DNA from: an uncultured Cetobacterium sp. | GTDB taxonomy: Bacteria > Fusobacteriota > Fusobacteriia > Fusobacteriales > Fusobacteriaceae | DNA length: 64,000 bases | Reading direction: 5' to 3' | Assembly: GCF_945952365.1 (NCBI RefSeq) | Contig: NZ_CAMFHX010000007.1 | Span: forward strand, 1 to 64,000 | Shown here: one piece after another, positions 34,799 through 44,189 of the stretch | Layout of the letters: each line of letters begins with the position of its first letter | Numbering within the stretch: the stretch's first letter is position 1 | Program-made: the position numbers and the translations under genes | The notes under the pieces: generated by a model | What the model was told of the DNA's origin: nothing | Databases searched by the model: none | Seen by the model: only the letters and a program-made list of their open reading frames with translations

Positions 34799-34809
34799 AC
34801 AAAGAACTA

Positions 34810-35085
34810 TTAGTTCATTTTGTCTACTAAAGACTTTCCTGCTTTGAACTTTACAGTTTTCTTAGCTTCTATTTTAATTTCTTCTCCAGTTTTAGGATTT
34901 CTTCCTGTTCTTTCTGGTCTTTCAACTACTTCAAATTTTCCCCATCCGATGAAGTTAATTTCTTCTCCAGCTTGTAAAGTTTCCTCTATTGTAACTAGAA
35001 CTGAATCTAATTTTCTTTCCGCTTCAGCTTTTGAAGAGAATACACCTTTCTCAAATAATACTTTCGCAAACTCTTTTTTTGTCAT
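34810..35085 (-). CDS. hup: HU-family DNA-binding protein
   Basis: This 91-residue nucleoid protein has the HU fold: an N-terminal helical dimerisation part (MTKKEFAKVLFEKGVFSSKA), the IGWGKFEVVERPERTGRNPKTGEEI beta-arm split by the DNA-intercalating proline in RNPKTG, and the terminal helix KSLVDKMN. It bends and compacts DNA. It is monocistronic, with a good promoter and terminator. Histone-like length and motif are complete; distinction between HU and IHF is clear because no alpha/beta pair is seen. Confidence 0.93.
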   Translation of the reverse strand: MTKKEFAKVLFEKGVFSSKAEAERKLDSVLVTIEETLQAGEEINFIGWGKFEVVERPERTGRNPKTGEEIKIEAKKTVKFKAGKSLVDKMN

Positions 35086-35132
35086 TATATTTTCCTCCTA
35101 AAATGCTTCATTATTGTAATTAAGTACAGTCA

Positions 35133-35161
35133 TTTATATCATATAAACCAATTAATTTCAA
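35133..35161 (-). promoter_or_regulatory. Promoter of the HU gene
   Basis: On the minus strand TTGAAA is separated by 17 nt from TATAAA, 47 nt upstream of the ATG. Confidence 0.55.
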
Positions 35162-35241
35162 ATGTTTTTTAGGTTTTTTTGGATTTTTTTGACATTTTGT
35201 TATATAATCAATTTATACTAAAGATGAGGAGGTTCTTTTTG

Positions 35242-36072
35242 ATGCTAAAAAAAATGATTTTTTTACTTTTTACCCTTGTTTTATCTTCGTGCACATCGCT
35301 AAAATACAGCGTGAATTCGTCTAAATACAAATCAAAATCATATAACGAAAGAGTTAGATTTGTTATTTTACACTACACAGCCTTAAACGATGAGCGTTCT
35401 ATAACTGCTTTAACAAAAAATAATGTCAGCTCACACTATTTAGTTACACAAAAAAGAGAGGATTCCGTTTATTCTTTAGTTCCAGACACTAAAAGAGCAT
35501 GGCATGCTGGAGTAAGTTCTTTTGATGGCTATAAAAACCTAAATGATAATTCAATTGGTATTGAAATCTCTAACTTAGGCTATTCAAATGCTAGCAAACA
35601 AAAAACTTCAGACTTAAAAGAGGGTATGGTTGATATCACAATGTTTTATCCGTATAATGATGCACAAATCTTCAAGATTGGAATGCTACTTAAAGAGCTT
35701 ACTGCAAAGTATAAAATTAATCCTAAATATGTTTTAGGGCATTCAGATATCGCTCCAACAAGAAAGTTTGATCCTGGACCAAAATTCCCTTGGAAACATC
35801 TTTACGATAATTATGGAGTTGGTGCTTGGTATAACTCAAAAGATTTTAATCACTACTATTCACAAAAACTTTTTGATTCATATTCAGTTGTAGCATTAAA
35901 AAAAGAACTTGAAAAATACGGATACACAGTTAACTCAACTGACGTATGGGATTTAGAAAGTAAAAAAGTTATTGCAGCTTTCCAAATGCACTTTAGACCT
36001 CGAAAAGTAGATGGAGTTTTTGACCTTGAAACTTTTGCTATTTTAAAGGCTCTAAATAGAAAGTATAAATAA
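35242..36072 (+). CDS. N-acetylmuramoyl-L-alanine amidase lipoprotein (AmiD-like)
   Basis: The protein has about 276 residues: a lipoprotein signal ending at Cys17 (TLVLSSC), an Amidase_2 domain with zinc ligands in VILHYTA, the SSHYLV strand, AWHAG and GHSDIAPTRKFDPG, and a C-terminal PG_binding_1 helical domain with VAAFQMHFRP-like sequence (VIAAFQMHF) and RKVDGVFD. This is the layout of E. coli AmiD, an outer-membrane lipoprotein that cuts the lactyl-alanine bond of peptidoglycan or muropeptides. I start at 35242 because GAGGAGG lies 9 nt upstream; a 21-codon upstream extension would bury the signal peptide. It probably has its own promoter (TTGACA at 35189). Confidence 0.88.
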   Translation: MLKKMIFLLFTLVLSSCTSLKYSVNSSKYKSKSYNERVRFVILHYTALNDERSITALTKNNVSSHYLVTQKREDSVYSLVPDTKRAWHAGVSSFDGYKNLNDNSIGIEISNLGYSNASKQKTSDLKEGMVDITMFYPYNDAQIFKIGMLLKELTAKYKINPKYVLGHSDIAPTRKFDPGPKFPWKHLYDNYGVGAWYNSKDFNHYYSQKLFDSYSVVALKKELEKYGYTVNSTDVWDLESKKVIAAFQMHFRPRKVDGVFDLETFAILKALNRKYK

Positions 36073-36076
36073 TTTA

Positions 36077-36106
36077 TTGACAAAACAAGAAAATATGTTT
36101 TATAAT
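36077..36106 (+). promoter_or_regulatory. Promoter of the riboflavin operon
   Basis: TTGACA is separated by 18 nt from TATAAT, about 25 nt upstream of the FMN riboswitch. Confidence 0.65.
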
Positions 36107-36133
36107 CAAATCAACAATATTAAAATATGATAG

Positions 36134-36257
36134 ATAAACTTCAGGGCAGGGTGAGCCAATTTTGGCAATTCCCGACCGGCGGTTATAGTCCGCGAAACCT
36201 TCGGGTTTGATTTGGTGAAACTCCAAAACCGACAGTATAGTCTGGATGGAAGAAGTG
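36134..36257 (+). promoter_or_regulatory. FMN riboswitch (RFN element)
   Basis: The conserved RFN blocks occur in order: TTCAGGGCAGGGTG near 36140, AATTCCCGACCGGCGGT near 36167, AGTCCGCGA near 36187, TTGATTTGGTGAAACTCC near 36207, AACCGACAGT near 36227 and AGTCTGGATGGAAGAAG near 36239. P1 is formed by ACTTC and GAAGT. It senses FMN and controls the downstream rib genes through the terminator at 36300-36325. Confidence 0.97.
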
Positions 36258-36299
36258 TTTTTTTTATGCACAATTTTTCTAAGCTATCGCTTTTTTAGC

Positions 36300-36325
36300 C
36301 CGAAGTCTATCTTCGGTTTTTTTTT
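36300..36325 (+). terminator. Expression-platform terminator of the FMN riboswitch
   Basis: CCGAAG/CTTCGG with a 5-nt loop is followed by nine T, 24 nt before the ribH start. With FMN bound, transcription would stop here. Confidence 0.88.
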
Positions 36326-36349
36326 ATAAAAAATTTGAGGAGGACTAAA

Positions 36350-36823
36350 ATGGTAAAAATTTATGAAGGTAATTTTGTAGGAGAAAATTTAAAGGTGGGA
36401 ATCGTTTGTGCTAGATTCAATGAATTTATTGTTTCTAAGCTTTTAGGAGGAGCAGTTGATGCTCTTAAAAGACACTCTGTTAACGAAGAAAATATACATG
36501 TTTCTTGGGTGCCTGGAGCTTTTGAGATTCCTCTTATCGCAAAGAAAATGGTAGAAACAAATAAGTTTGATGTTGTTATCACTCTTGGAGCTGTTATTAG
36601 AGGAGCTACACCTCACTTTGATTATGTTTGTTCTGAAGTATCAAAAGGAGTTGCATCAGTATCTCTAGATTCTGGAATTCCAGTAATATTTGGAGTTCTA
36701 ACAGTAAACTCTATTGAAGAAGCTATTGAGAGAGCAGGTACTAAAGCTGGAAACAAAGGATTCGACGCTGGAATCTCTGCTATTGAAACTGTTAATCTTA
36801 TTAGAACTATATCTGAGGCATAA
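36350..36823 (+). CDS. ribH: 6,7-dimethyl-8-ribityllumazine synthase
   Basis: RibH condenses the ribitylaminopyrimidine with dihydroxybutanone phosphate in the penultimate step of riboflavin synthesis. The 157-residue protein shows [43 protein letters not shown] (catalytic His in PHFDYV) and [17 protein letters not shown]. The start is ATG at 36350 with AGGAGG 6 nt upstream; an in-frame TTG 15 nt earlier overlaps the ribosome site. It is the first gene after the FMN riboswitch, 2 nt before ribD. Confidence 0.96.
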   Translation: MVKIYEGNFVGENLKVGIVCARFNEFIVSKLLGGAVDALKRHSVNEENIHVSWVPGAFEIPLIAKKMVETNKFDVVITLGAVIRGATPHFDYVCSEVSKGVASVSLDSGIPVIFGVLTVNSIEEAIERAGTKAGNKGFDAGISAIETVNLIRTISEA

Positions 36824-36825
36824 TT

Positions 36826-37923
36826 ATGCATGAATATTTTATGAAAATAGCTATAGAAGAAGCTAAGAAAGGATTTGGATTTGTTAATCCAAATCCCCTT
36901 GTTGGAGCTGTTCTTGTAAAAAATGATGAGATTTTATCTACAGGTTATCATCAAATTTTCGGTGGTCCGCATGCTGAGGTAAATGCTATCTCAAATGCTA
37001 CTATCACTGAAGGAGCTACTCTATACGTTACATTAGAACCTTGTTCTCACTATGGAAAAACTCCACCGTGTACAGAACTTATTATAAAATCTAATATAAA
37101 AAAATGTGTTATCGCTACTCTTGATCCCAATCCTCTTGTTAGCGGGCGAGGAATTAAACAACTTAAAGATGCGGGTATTGAAGTTATTATAGGTATTTTA
37201 GAAAAAGAAGCTATAAATTTAAACAAAGTTTTTTTTAAGTTTATCAAAGAAAAAATCCCCTATATCTTCTTAAAAGTTGGAATTACATTAGATGGTAAAA
37301 TCGCTACTAGAAATTACTCTTCTCAATGGATAACAAACTCTCTAGCTAGAGAAAAAGTTGAAAAATATAGAAATTTCTTTTCTGGAATTTTAGTTGGAGC
37401 TAATACTGTAATTCAAGACAATCCTTCTCTTACATGTAAAACTTCTGGAAATCGAAATCCATATAGATTAATTCTAGACAAAGATCTGATTATTAATGAA
37501 GATTATAAAATTATTCAAAATAATTCTGACAAAAAAACATTTATCATCACTAATAAAAAAAATATGGATAAAGAACTTTTTCAAAAATTAGAAAAAGATT
37601 TCTTTATTAAATTTATTACATTTTCAGATGATGAAAATCTAAAAGATATTTTAAAAAAAATAAGCTCATATAATATTGATTCTATTCTTGTCGAAGGTGG
37701 AAGTGGAGTTATCAGTTCATTTTTTAAAGAAAATCTATTTGATGGAGGAGAGATTATGATTGCACCCAAAATTTTAGGCGACAACTCTGCAGTTCCATTC
37801 ATATCGGATTTTTCACCTCTAAACATCAATAGTGCTTTCAATTTAGACAATATTAAAATAAATCTTTATGATAATAATATTGGGTTTGAGTTTTATAAGG
37901 AGGAAGGATGTTTACCGGTTTAG
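36826..37923 (+). CDS. ribD: Bifunctional pyrimidine deaminase/reductase RibD
   Basis: RibD performs the deamination and side-chain reduction steps of riboflavin synthesis. The N-terminal deaminase (about 1-145) has the zinc ligands HAEVNAI and PCSHYGKTPPC; the C-terminal NADPH reductase (about 146-365) has LKVGITLDGKIATRNYSSQWIT and ILVEGGSGVI. At 365 residues both domains are complete. It lies 2 nt after ribH, and its end overlaps ribE by 16 nt. Confidence 0.95.
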   Translation: MHEYFMKIAIEEAKKGFGFVNPNPLVGAVLVKNDEILSTGYHQIFGGPHAEVNAISNATITEGATLYVTLEPCSHYGKTPPCTELIIKSNIKKCVIATLDPNPLVSGRGIKQLKDAGIEVIIGILEKEAINLNKVFFKFIKEKIPYIFLKVGITLDGKIATRNYSSQWITNSLAREKVEKYRNFFSGILVGANTVIQDNPSLTCKTSGNRNPYRLILDKDLIINEDYKIIQNNSDKKTFIITNKKNMDKELFQKLEKDFFIKFITFSDDENLKDILKKISSYNIDSILVEGGSGVISSFFKENLFDGGEIMIAPKILGDNSAVPFISDFSPLNINSAFNLDNIKINLYDNNIGFEFYKEEGCLPV

Positions 37924-38564
37924 TTGAAGAACTTGGAAAAATAATTTCTATTGAAAAAACTTCTGCAGGAGCTAACATCACCGTTTCTTGTAATAAGGTT
38001 TTAACCAATGTAAAGCTAGGTGATAGCATTGCAACAAATGGAGTTTGTCTAACAGTAGTAGAAACTACTTCAAGCTCTTTTACAGCAAATGTTATGAATG
38101 AATCTCTTAGAGTTTCGGGATTAAACGAACTTAAAATTGGTTCACTTGTAAATTTAGAGAAATCTCTTACTTTGCAATCCTATTTGGGCGGACATCTAGT
38201 AACTGGTGATGTTGACTGTACTGGAAAAATTACTGATATCTGTAGTGATGGATTTGCAAAAAAATATACTGTTGAAATTCCAAAAGAATTTATGAAATAT
38301 GTTGTTTATAAAGGTAGAGTGACTTTAGATGGAGCCTCTTTAACTGTTGCATCTCTAACTGATACAACCTTTACCGTTTCTTTAATACCACATACTCAAA
38401 AATCTATTACTCTTGGATTTAAAAACATTGGGCAAAATATAAATGTTGAAACAGATCTTATTGGTAAACATCTTGAAAAATTGCTCCTGAGTAGAGAACA
38501 AAATGATGAAAAACCTAAATCAAATCTCTCTAAAAATTTTTTAGCTGAAAATGGTTTTTTCTAA
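37908..38564 (+). CDS. ribE: Riboflavin synthase alpha subunit
   Basis: RibE dismutates two lumazine molecules to riboflavin. The 218-residue protein has the two repeated beta-barrels: MFTGLVEELGKI with GDSIATNGVCLTV in the first, and GHLVTGDVDCTGKI with VTLDGASLTV in the second. The start has GGAGG 4 nt upstream, inside the end of ribD. The C-terminal 25 residues are a polar extension. It is followed by ribBA after 21 nt. Confidence 0.95.
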   Translation: MFTGLVEELGKIISIEKTSAGANITVSCNKVLTNVKLGDSIATNGVCLTVVETTSSSFTANVMNESLRVSGLNELKIGSLVNLEKSLTLQSYLGGHLVTGDVDCTGKITDICSDGFAKKYTVEIPKEFMKYVVYKGRVTLDGASLTVASLTDTTFTVSLIPHTQKSITLGFKNIGQNINVETDLIGKHLEKLLLSREQNDEKPKSNLSKNFLAENGFF

Positions 38565-38585
38565 TTATTAAAGGAGGAACAAATT

Positions 38586-39785
38586 ATGTTCAATAAAATA
38601 GAAGATGCAATCAACGATTTAAAAAATGGTAAACTTATCGTTGTTGTAGATAATGAAAATAGAGAAAATGAGGGTGACCTTGTTGGTATTGGAGATATAA
38701 TCTCTAAAGAAAATATAAATTTTATGATTAAATATGGAAGAGGTCTAGTTTGTGTTCCTATTGAAGAGAAAAGAGCCTCTGAATTAGAATTACTTCCTAT
38801 GGTTTATAATAATAGCGATTCTCATGGAACAGCATTTACAGTTTCTGTGGATTCTCTTAATGGAACAACAACTGGAATCTCTGTTGAAGATAGATACAAT
38901 ACTATCAAAGATCTTAGTTTTAAAGCCACTTCTGGAAAAGAGTTCAAAAAACCCGGGCATATATTCCCTCTGATAGCTAAAAATGGCGGTGTAATAGAAA
39001 GACCCGGGCATACTGAAGCTTCTGTTGATTTAGCCAAATTAGCAGGTTTTAATGGATGTGGTGTTATCTGTGAAATTATAAAAGAAGATGGTGAAATGGC
39101 TAGAGTTCCGGATTTAATCGAATTCTGTAAAATTCATGATTTAAAAATGATTACTATTGAAGATTTAATTCAATATAGAAAAACTCATGAACTTCAAACT
39201 GAACTTGTTTGTGAAGCTCCTCTTCCTACAAAACATGGAACATTTAGACTTATTGGATTCTCTAATACAATTGACTTTAAAGAGCATGTAGCTCTTGTTT
39301 TCGGAGATATCAAAGATAAAGATGACGTTCTTATTCGTGTTCATTCGGAATGTTTAACTGGAGATGCTTTTGGTTCTTTAAAATGTGATTGTGGTAGTCA
39401 ACTTGATAGATCTTTACAGAGTATAGTTGAACATGGTTCTGGTGCTCTGCTTTATATGAGACAAGAGGGAAGAGGAATCGGCTTACTTAATAAAATTAAA
39501 GCATACGAACTTCAAGCTCAAGGAAAAGATACTGTTGAAGCTAACACTTTATTAGGTTTTGCTCCAGACCTTAGAGATTTTGCTGTTGCAGCTCAGATGA
39601 TAAAACTTCTAGATATTAAAACTATAAATCTTATGACAAACAATCCTAAAAAAATTGATGATTTAGAGAGATATGGAATTAAAATCACTAATAGAACTCA
39701 AATTGAGTTTCCATCTAACGCTTGTAACTCACACTATTTAAAAACTAAAAGAGAAAAAATGAATCATCTTTTCAAAATAAATTAA
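38586..39785 (+). CDS. ribBA: Bifunctional DHBP synthase/GTP cyclohydrolase II
   Basis: This protein supplies both precursors of riboflavin: dihydroxybutanone phosphate from ribulose 5-phosphate (about residues 1-200) and the pyrimidine from GTP (about 201-399). The first domain has VVVDNENRENEGDL and RPGHTEASVDLAKLAG; the second has the zinc site HSECLTGDAFGSLKCDCG and the motif RQEGRGIGL. Both active sites look intact. It is the last gene of the riboflavin unit and converges on the small lipoprotein gene, with a hairpin between. Confidence 0.96.
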   Translation: MFNKIEDAINDLKNGKLIVVVDNENRENEGDLVGIGDIISKENINFMIKYGRGLVCVPIEEKRASELELLPMVYNNSDSHGTAFTVSVDSLNGTTTGISVEDRYNTIKDLSFKATSGKEFKKPGHIFPLIAKNGGVIERPGHTEASVDLAKLAGFNGCGVICEIIKEDGEMARVPDLIEFCKIHDLKMITIEDLIQYRKTHELQTELVCEAPLPTKHGTFRLIGFSNTIDFKEHVALVFGDIKDKDDVLIRVHSECLTGDAFGSLKCDCGSQLDRSLQSIVEHGSGALLYMRQEGRGIGLLNKIKAYELQAQGKDTVEANTLLGFAPDLRDFAVAAQMIKLLDIKTINLMTNNPKKIDDLERYGIKITNRTQIEFPSNACNSHYLKTKREKMNHLFKIN

Positions 39786-39800
39786 AAAATTCTAACAAAA

Positions 39801-39825
39801 AAGGCTTGAAATATTTTCAAGCCTT
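39801..39825. terminator. Terminator hairpin between ribBA and the small lipoprotein gene
   Basis: An 11-bp stem (AAGGCTTGAAA/TTTCAAGCCTT) with a 3-nt loop overlaps the stop codon of the minus-strand gene. The T-run is much better on the minus strand than on the plus strand. Confidence 0.75.
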
Positions 39826-40090
39826 AATCTTTTAAATCCTCTAATACCATTAAATAATAATCTATATCTTTCAAAAGATTTTCTTTGTCTTTTTTAGAAA
39901 AATCTCCTACAGAAATTCTAGTTTTTAATTCTTTGAATTGATTCTCTAACTCTTTTCTGTCCTTTTCTTTTATCGGTTTAGAAACTAAATTGTAAAAATC
40001 ATTTTGATAACTTCTATAATCTCCTCTTAACCCCACAGAAAAACATCCAGTAAAAAGCAATCCTATACTTAAAATTAATAAGTTTTTCAT
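39824..40090 (-). CDS. Small lipoprotein of unknown function
   Basis: The protein has 88 residues and begins MKNLLILSIGLLFTGC, a lipoprotein signal with Cys at 16. The rest is a polar, probably helical peptide rich in Lys, Glu and Asp. I chose ATG at 40090 because GGGGAAG lies 7 nt upstream; an earlier in-frame ATG adds nine charged residues that would harm the signal. I recognise no family. It follows the esterase gene and ends the DUF896-asnS unit. Confidence 0.6.
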   Translation of the reverse strand: MKNLLILSIGLLFTGCFSVGLRGDYRSYQNDFYNLVSKPIKEKDRKELENQFKELKTRISVGDFSKKDKENLLKDIDYYLMVLEDLKD

Positions 40091-40094
40091 ATTT

Positions 40095-41123
40095 TTACTT
40101 CCCCTTTTTTGTTTCATCTGTAAAAAATTTCAAAAAATTATAAATATCTTTAGAGATATAATCCCAAGTATGATATTCATTTTCATATATCTTTCCTTTA
40201 AAATCTAAATTATATTTCTTAGCTCTGCCAATTACATCAAGCCATTGCTGGAACATTAAATATGGTTTTTTATCCTCAGATCCAACACTCAAGTAGAACT
40301 TTTTATCTCTAAATTTTTCTGGTTCAGTTATTTTTATAATACTATATGGATCATTTTTTAAAATTTTATAGCCCCAAGGACTAAAAACTTTTACAAAATG
40401 AGCTTTATTAACATCATTAAATAAAAATCTCGGTACATATAGATATCTAAATATCCTCATTACTCTTCGATTAATACTCATTCTAATTAAACTAATAGCA
40501 CCTGAAAAACTAGCTATAACATGGTATGAATCTAAATTTTTAAGACCTATCTTTAAAGAACCGTAGCCTCCCATAGAAAATCCACCTATCCCTTTAATAG
40601 ATTCAGGATATCTGTCCTCTATAAACTTAGTCAAATCTTTAGAAAAAAACTCTTCATATTGATGAATATCATCTTTATAAAAGTTACTATACCAACTCTC
40701 ACCCTTATATCCAGAATCTGGAAGAATAAATATCACATCATCTATTCTTCCTTTTTTCTTTAATGTTAAATAATTTTCTCTTATCTTAGCTTTATAAAGC
40801 CAATCTTCACATCTATCTCTTATTCCATGTAATAAAACTAGACATAAAGGATTAGCTTTTAATTTTTTCGGTTTTAAAATCAAAAACCTCATTTTCTCTT
40901 CTGTATAACTACTCTTCAAGAAATGTTCCTCTAAGATAAACTCAGCTTCGAACTCTTCATTTGAAAATTCTGAATACTTATGTTTTACATTTATAATTTT
41001 TTCAACTTGTGGAAAACTAAGAACTCTTTTTAGTTTTCTATCTAATTTAAAATTATAAGGATATGTTACTATATAAAAAATCAAAGAAATTACAACTAGA
41101 AAAATCAGTATTTTTAGTATCAT
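40095..41123 (-). CDS. Membrane-anchored alpha/beta-hydrolase esterase (esterase D/putative esterase family)
   Basis: The 342-residue protein has one N-terminal membrane segment (about 2-20) and an esterase fold. LCLVLLHGIRDRCEDW is the oxyanion region, GGFSMGGYGS the nucleophile elbow, and NEYHTWDY carries the likely catalytic His. This resembles the PF00756 family (esterase D, mycolyltransferase-like). The substrate is unknown. Anchoring suggests the active site faces the periplasm. It starts 16 nt after the asnS stop. Confidence 0.7.
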   Translation of the reverse strand: MILKILIFLVVISLIFYIVTYPYNFKLDRKLKRVLSFPQVEKIINVKHKYSEFSNEEFEAEFILEEHFLKSSYTEEKMRFLILKPKKLKANPLCLVLLHGIRDRCEDWLYKAKIRENYLTLKKKGRIDDVIFILPDSGYKGESWYSNFYKDDIHQYEEFFSKDLTKFIEDRYPESIKGIGGFSMGGYGSLKIGLKNLDSYHVIASFSGAISLIRMSINRRVMRIFRYLYVPRFLFNDVNKAHFVKVFSPWGYKILKNDPYSIIKITEPEKFRDKKFYLSVGSEDKKPYLMFQQWLDVIGRAKKYNLDFKGKIYENEYHTWDYISKDIYNFLKFFTDETKKGK

Positions 41124-41139
41124 TATTTTATTCTCCGAA

Positions 41140-42528
41140 TTAGAACTCTGCGTTATTTGGAGTTCTTGGGAATGGAATTACGTCTCTTATGTTTGTAATT
41201 CCTGTTATGTACATAAGCATTCTTTCAAATCCTAATCCATATCCTGAATGAGGGAAGCTTCCATATCTTCTTAAATCTAAATAGAATCCATAATCTTCTG
41301 ATTTCAATCCTACTTCAGCCATTCTTTCCTCTAAAATTTCTAAGCTATCCTCTCTTTGAGATCCACCGATGATCTCTCCAATTCCAGGTGCTAATAAATC
41401 CATAGCTCTTACTGTTTTTCCATCAGCATTTAATTTCATATAGAATGATTTTATATCTTTTGGATAATCAGTTACAAACACTGGTCTCTTAAAGTACTCT
41501 TCAGATAAGAATCTTTCATGCTCACTTTGTAAGTCGATTCCCCATTTAACTGGGTAATCAAATTTCTTTCCTGAATTTATTAAGATATCTACAGCTTCAG
41601 TGTATGTTACTTTTCCGAAGTTGCTGTTTAATACGTTGTTTAACTTGTCAAATAACCCTTTTTCTATGAATTGGTTAAAGAACTCCATCTCTTCTGGACA
41701 CTCATCCATTACATATTTAACGATATATTTGATCATATCCTCTGCTAAATCCATATTTGCTTCTAAATCAGCAAATGCAATTTCAGGCTCTATCATCCAG
41801 AACTCTGCAGCATGTCTTGAAGTATTTGATTGCTCAGCTCTAAATGTCGGTCCAAATGTATAGATATTTCTAAATGCTGAACAATAAGTTTCTCCATTTA
41901 GTTGTCCACTTACTGTTAAGTTAGTCTCTTTTCCAAAGAAATCTTGTGAGAAATCTATTTTTCCAGCTTCAGTTTTAGGAGCGTTATTTAAATCTAAAGT
42001 TGTAACTCTAAACATCTCTCCTGCACCTTCACAATCTGATCCTGTTATGATTGGAGTATGAGTGTATACAAATCCATTTTCTTGGAAGAACTTATGAATT
42101 GCATAAGCTAATACCGATCTAACTCTAAATACTGCTGAGAATGTATTTGTTCTTGGTCTTAAGTGAGCTATTGTTCTTAAAAACTCAAATGAGTGTCTTT
42201 TATTTTGTAATGGATACTCTAAATCAGCTTTTTGGAAAACTTCAATCTCTTTTGCTTGAATTTCAAAAGTTTGTCCTGCACCTTGCGATGCTACTAAAAT
42301 ACCTTTTACAATTATTGATGATGATATTGATAATCTTGATACCTCATCAAAGTTAGGTAAATTTGTGTCAAATACAATTTGAACACCTTTAAAGAAACTT
42401 CCATCATTTATCTCTATAAACCCAAAGTTTTTTTGTGATCTTATCTTTCTTACCCAACCTGAAATCTCTATCTCCTGGTTGATACATTTTTCTGTTTCTC
42501 TATAAAGAGTTTTTACTAGTTGCTTCAT
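41140..42528 (-). CDS. asnS: Asparagine--tRNA ligase
   Basis: AsnS charges tRNA-Asn. The 462-residue class IIb synthetase has an N-terminal OB anticodon-binding domain ([22 protein letters not shown]), motif 2 with [22 protein letters not shown] (typical of AsnRS rather than AspRS) and the C-terminal motif 3 [16 protein letters not shown]. Length and motifs are normal. It follows the DUF896 gene by 10 nt, downstream of a strong promoter. Confidence 0.97.
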   Translation of the reverse strand: MKQLVKTLYRETEKCINQEIEISGWVRKIRSQKNFGFIEINDGSFFKGVQIVFDTNLPNFDEVSRLSISSSIIVKGILVASQGAGQTFEIQAKEIEVFQKADLEYPLQNKRHSFEFLRTIAHLRPRTNTFSAVFRVRSVLAYAIHKFFQENGFVYTHTPIITGSDCEGAGEMFRVTTLDLNNAPKTEAGKIDFSQDFFGKETNLTVSGQLNGETYCSAFRNIYTFGPTFRAEQSNTSRHAAEFWMIEPEIAFADLEANMDLAEDMIKYIVKYVMDECPEEMEFFNQFIEKGLFDKLNNVLNSNFGKVTYTEAVDILINSGKKFDYPVKWGIDLQSEHERFLSEEYFKRPVFVTDYPKDIKSFYMKLNADGKTVRAMDLLAPGIGEIIGGSQREDSLEILEERMAEVGLKSEDYGFYLDLRRYGSFPHSGYGLGFERMLMYITGITNIRDVIPFPRTPNNAEF

Positions 42529-42538
42529 TTTTATCCCC

Positions 42539-42724
42539 CTATATCATTTTTGCTTCATCGACAATTTCGATGCTGTCTAATTTCTGTCTTACTTGTGCTT
42601 TAAACTGTTCTAAATATAACTTTCTATACTTTTCTCTTTCAAGCTTTTCTTCTGCTGTTAGCTCTCTTTTTTTAGCTTGATTAGAAAAGTAATTAACCAT
42701 CTCTATGATATCTTTCATTTCCAT
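42539..42724 (-). CDS. DUF896 family small protein
   Basis: This roughly 61-residue helical protein shows the DUF896/UPF0291 (YnzC) pattern [20 protein letters not shown], here [13 protein letters not shown], followed by [20 protein letters not shown]. subtilis YnzC is a small helical-hairpin protein connected with the SOS-response region; its function is not settled. The start is ATG at 42724, 8 nt after GGAGG; upstream in-frame ATGs overlap the ribosome site. It is the first gene of the asnS transcript. Confidence 0.8.
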   Translation of the reverse strand: MEMKDIIEMVNYFSNQAKKRELTAEEKLEREKYRKLYLEQFKAQVRQKLDSIEIVDEAKMI

Positions 42725-42775
42725 AATCATTTCCTCCAAACTATATTATATATAGTCTTATTTAACTTTTCTGTA

Positions 42776-42804
42776 ATTATACCGTTTATTTGAGTTTTTG
42801 TCAA
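42776..42804 (-). promoter_or_regulatory. Promoter of the DUF896-asnS unit
   Basis: On the minus strand TTGACA is separated by exactly 17 nt from TATAAT, about 50 nt upstream of the DUF896 start. It is a consensus sigma-70-type promoter. Confidence 0.75.
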
Positions 42805-42904
42805 TTTGCTTGTAACTCTAGATAAAGATATTTTTGTTGTATTATTTTTGGGGAAAAATTGCTATAATTTAAATGAAAAAAATTTTAAGGAGTTGAAGTT
42901 TTCT

Positions 42905-44188
42905 ATGAACTATTTCCAACCAAAACCCAGTACAAATTTTAATGTTACTGTTGATATTCCAGGTTCAAAATCTATTACTAATAGAGCACTTATTCTTTCA
43001 GCTCTTTCTGGAAAAAATGTAACTTTGAGAAATATACTTTTAAGTGATGATACCAAATATATGATTGAAGCTTTAAAAGCATTAAATAATGATATTGAAC
43101 TCGATTTACAAAACAAGACTTTAAAAATTAAAGGAAATAAAAATCCAAAATTTGAAAACCTTGAAATCTATATAGGAAATGCTGGAACTGCGATGAGATT
43201 TTTAAGTTCATATCTTGCAACAGGAACAGGCTCAGCTGTTCTCTATGGAAACGCTCGGATGAATGTAAGACCGATTAAAGATCTTGTAGATTCTCTAACT
43301 CAGCTTGGAGTGAAAGTTGAATATCTTAATGAAGTTGGTTTTCCACCAATAAGAATTACAGCAAATGGAGTTTCTGCAAAAACTGTAGAAATTGATTGCA
43401 GTAAAAGTAGTCAATACATCTCATCTATATTAATGGCTTCTCCTAATTTTAAATCACCTATTGAGATTAAAACTATAGGAAGAGTTGTATCTAAACCATA
43501 TATAAATATGACACTTAAGATGATGAAAGATTTTGGAATTCAATTTTTAGAAAAAGATAATAGCATCTATATTCAGCCTCAAGAATACTCTACATCAGAA
43601 TACCTTATAGAAGGAGATATGTCTTCAGCATCTTATTTCTTGGCTATGGCCCTTATATCTAACTCTACAGTTAGATTAAATAACTTTTTCAAAAATAGTA
43701 TTCAAGGAGATTCTCAATTTTTAAATGTTTTAACAAAAATAGGGTTAAAAATCCTTTCTTTTAACGAAACAAATATCACCGTACAAGGAGTTGAAAACTA
43801 CAATGGAATTGAACTTAGTATGAATGATATTCCAGATGTTGCACAAACACTTGCAGCTGTTGCTCTATTTGCTGAGACTCCTACAAAAGTATGGGATGTA
43901 GAAAATATGAGAATAAAGGAAACCGATAGAATTTCCGCTTTAAAAAATGAAATATTAAAATTAAATGGAAATTTCGAAGAGTTTCAAGATGGATTTTTAA
44001 TTACCCCTAAACCTTTTACTGAATATGAAGGTGAGTTTTTAGAGACATACGATGACCATAGAATGGCCATGTCTTTAACTTTAATCGGTCTTAGAGTTCC
44101 TAATATCAAAATTTTAGATCCTAATTGTGTTTCTAAAACTTTCCCTAACTTCTTCGAAGAGTTTAATAAAATTTATTTGGGGGAATAA
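42905..44188 (+). CDS. aroA: 3-phosphoshikimate 1-carboxyvinyltransferase (EPSP synthase)
   Basis: AroA makes EPSP in the shikimate pathway. The 427-residue protein has the PEP-binding signature IPGSKSITNRALILSALSG, GNAGTAMRFLSSYLA and the C-terminal MRIKETDRISALKNE. The start is ATG at 42905; AAGGAG lies 12 nt upstream, rather far, and a TATAAT at 42863-42868 precedes it. No other shikimate genes are in the window. The stop is followed by the fplA start after 1 nt. Confidence 0.95.
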   Translation: MNYFQPKPSTNFNVTVDIPGSKSITNRALILSALSGKNVTLRNILLSDDTKYMIEALKALNNDIELDLQNKTLKIKGNKNPKFENLEIYIGNAGTAMRFLSSYLATGTGSAVLYGNARMNVRPIKDLVDSLTQLGVKVEYLNEVGFPPIRITANGVSAKTVEIDCSKSSQYISSILMASPNFKSPIEIKTIGRVVSKPYINMTLKMMKDFGIQFLEKDNSIYIQPQEYSTSEYLIEGDMSSASYFLAMALISNSTVRLNNFFKNSIQGDSQFLNVLTKIGLKILSFNETNITVQGVENYNGIELSMNDIPDVAQTLAAVALFAETPTKVWDVENMRIKETDRISALKNEILKLNGNFEEFQDGFLITPKPFTEYEGEFLETYDDHRMAMSLTLIGLRVPNIKILDPNCVSKTFPNFFEEFNKIYLGE

Positions 44189-44189
44189 A

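Noticed and set aside
34820-35101. 93-codon open frame opposite the HU gene
   Set aside because: Fully antisense to HU with no independent signals.
36074-36271. 65-codon open frame on the minus strand
   Set aside because: It runs antisense through the FMN riboswitch and has no ribosome site; the RNA element explains the sequence.
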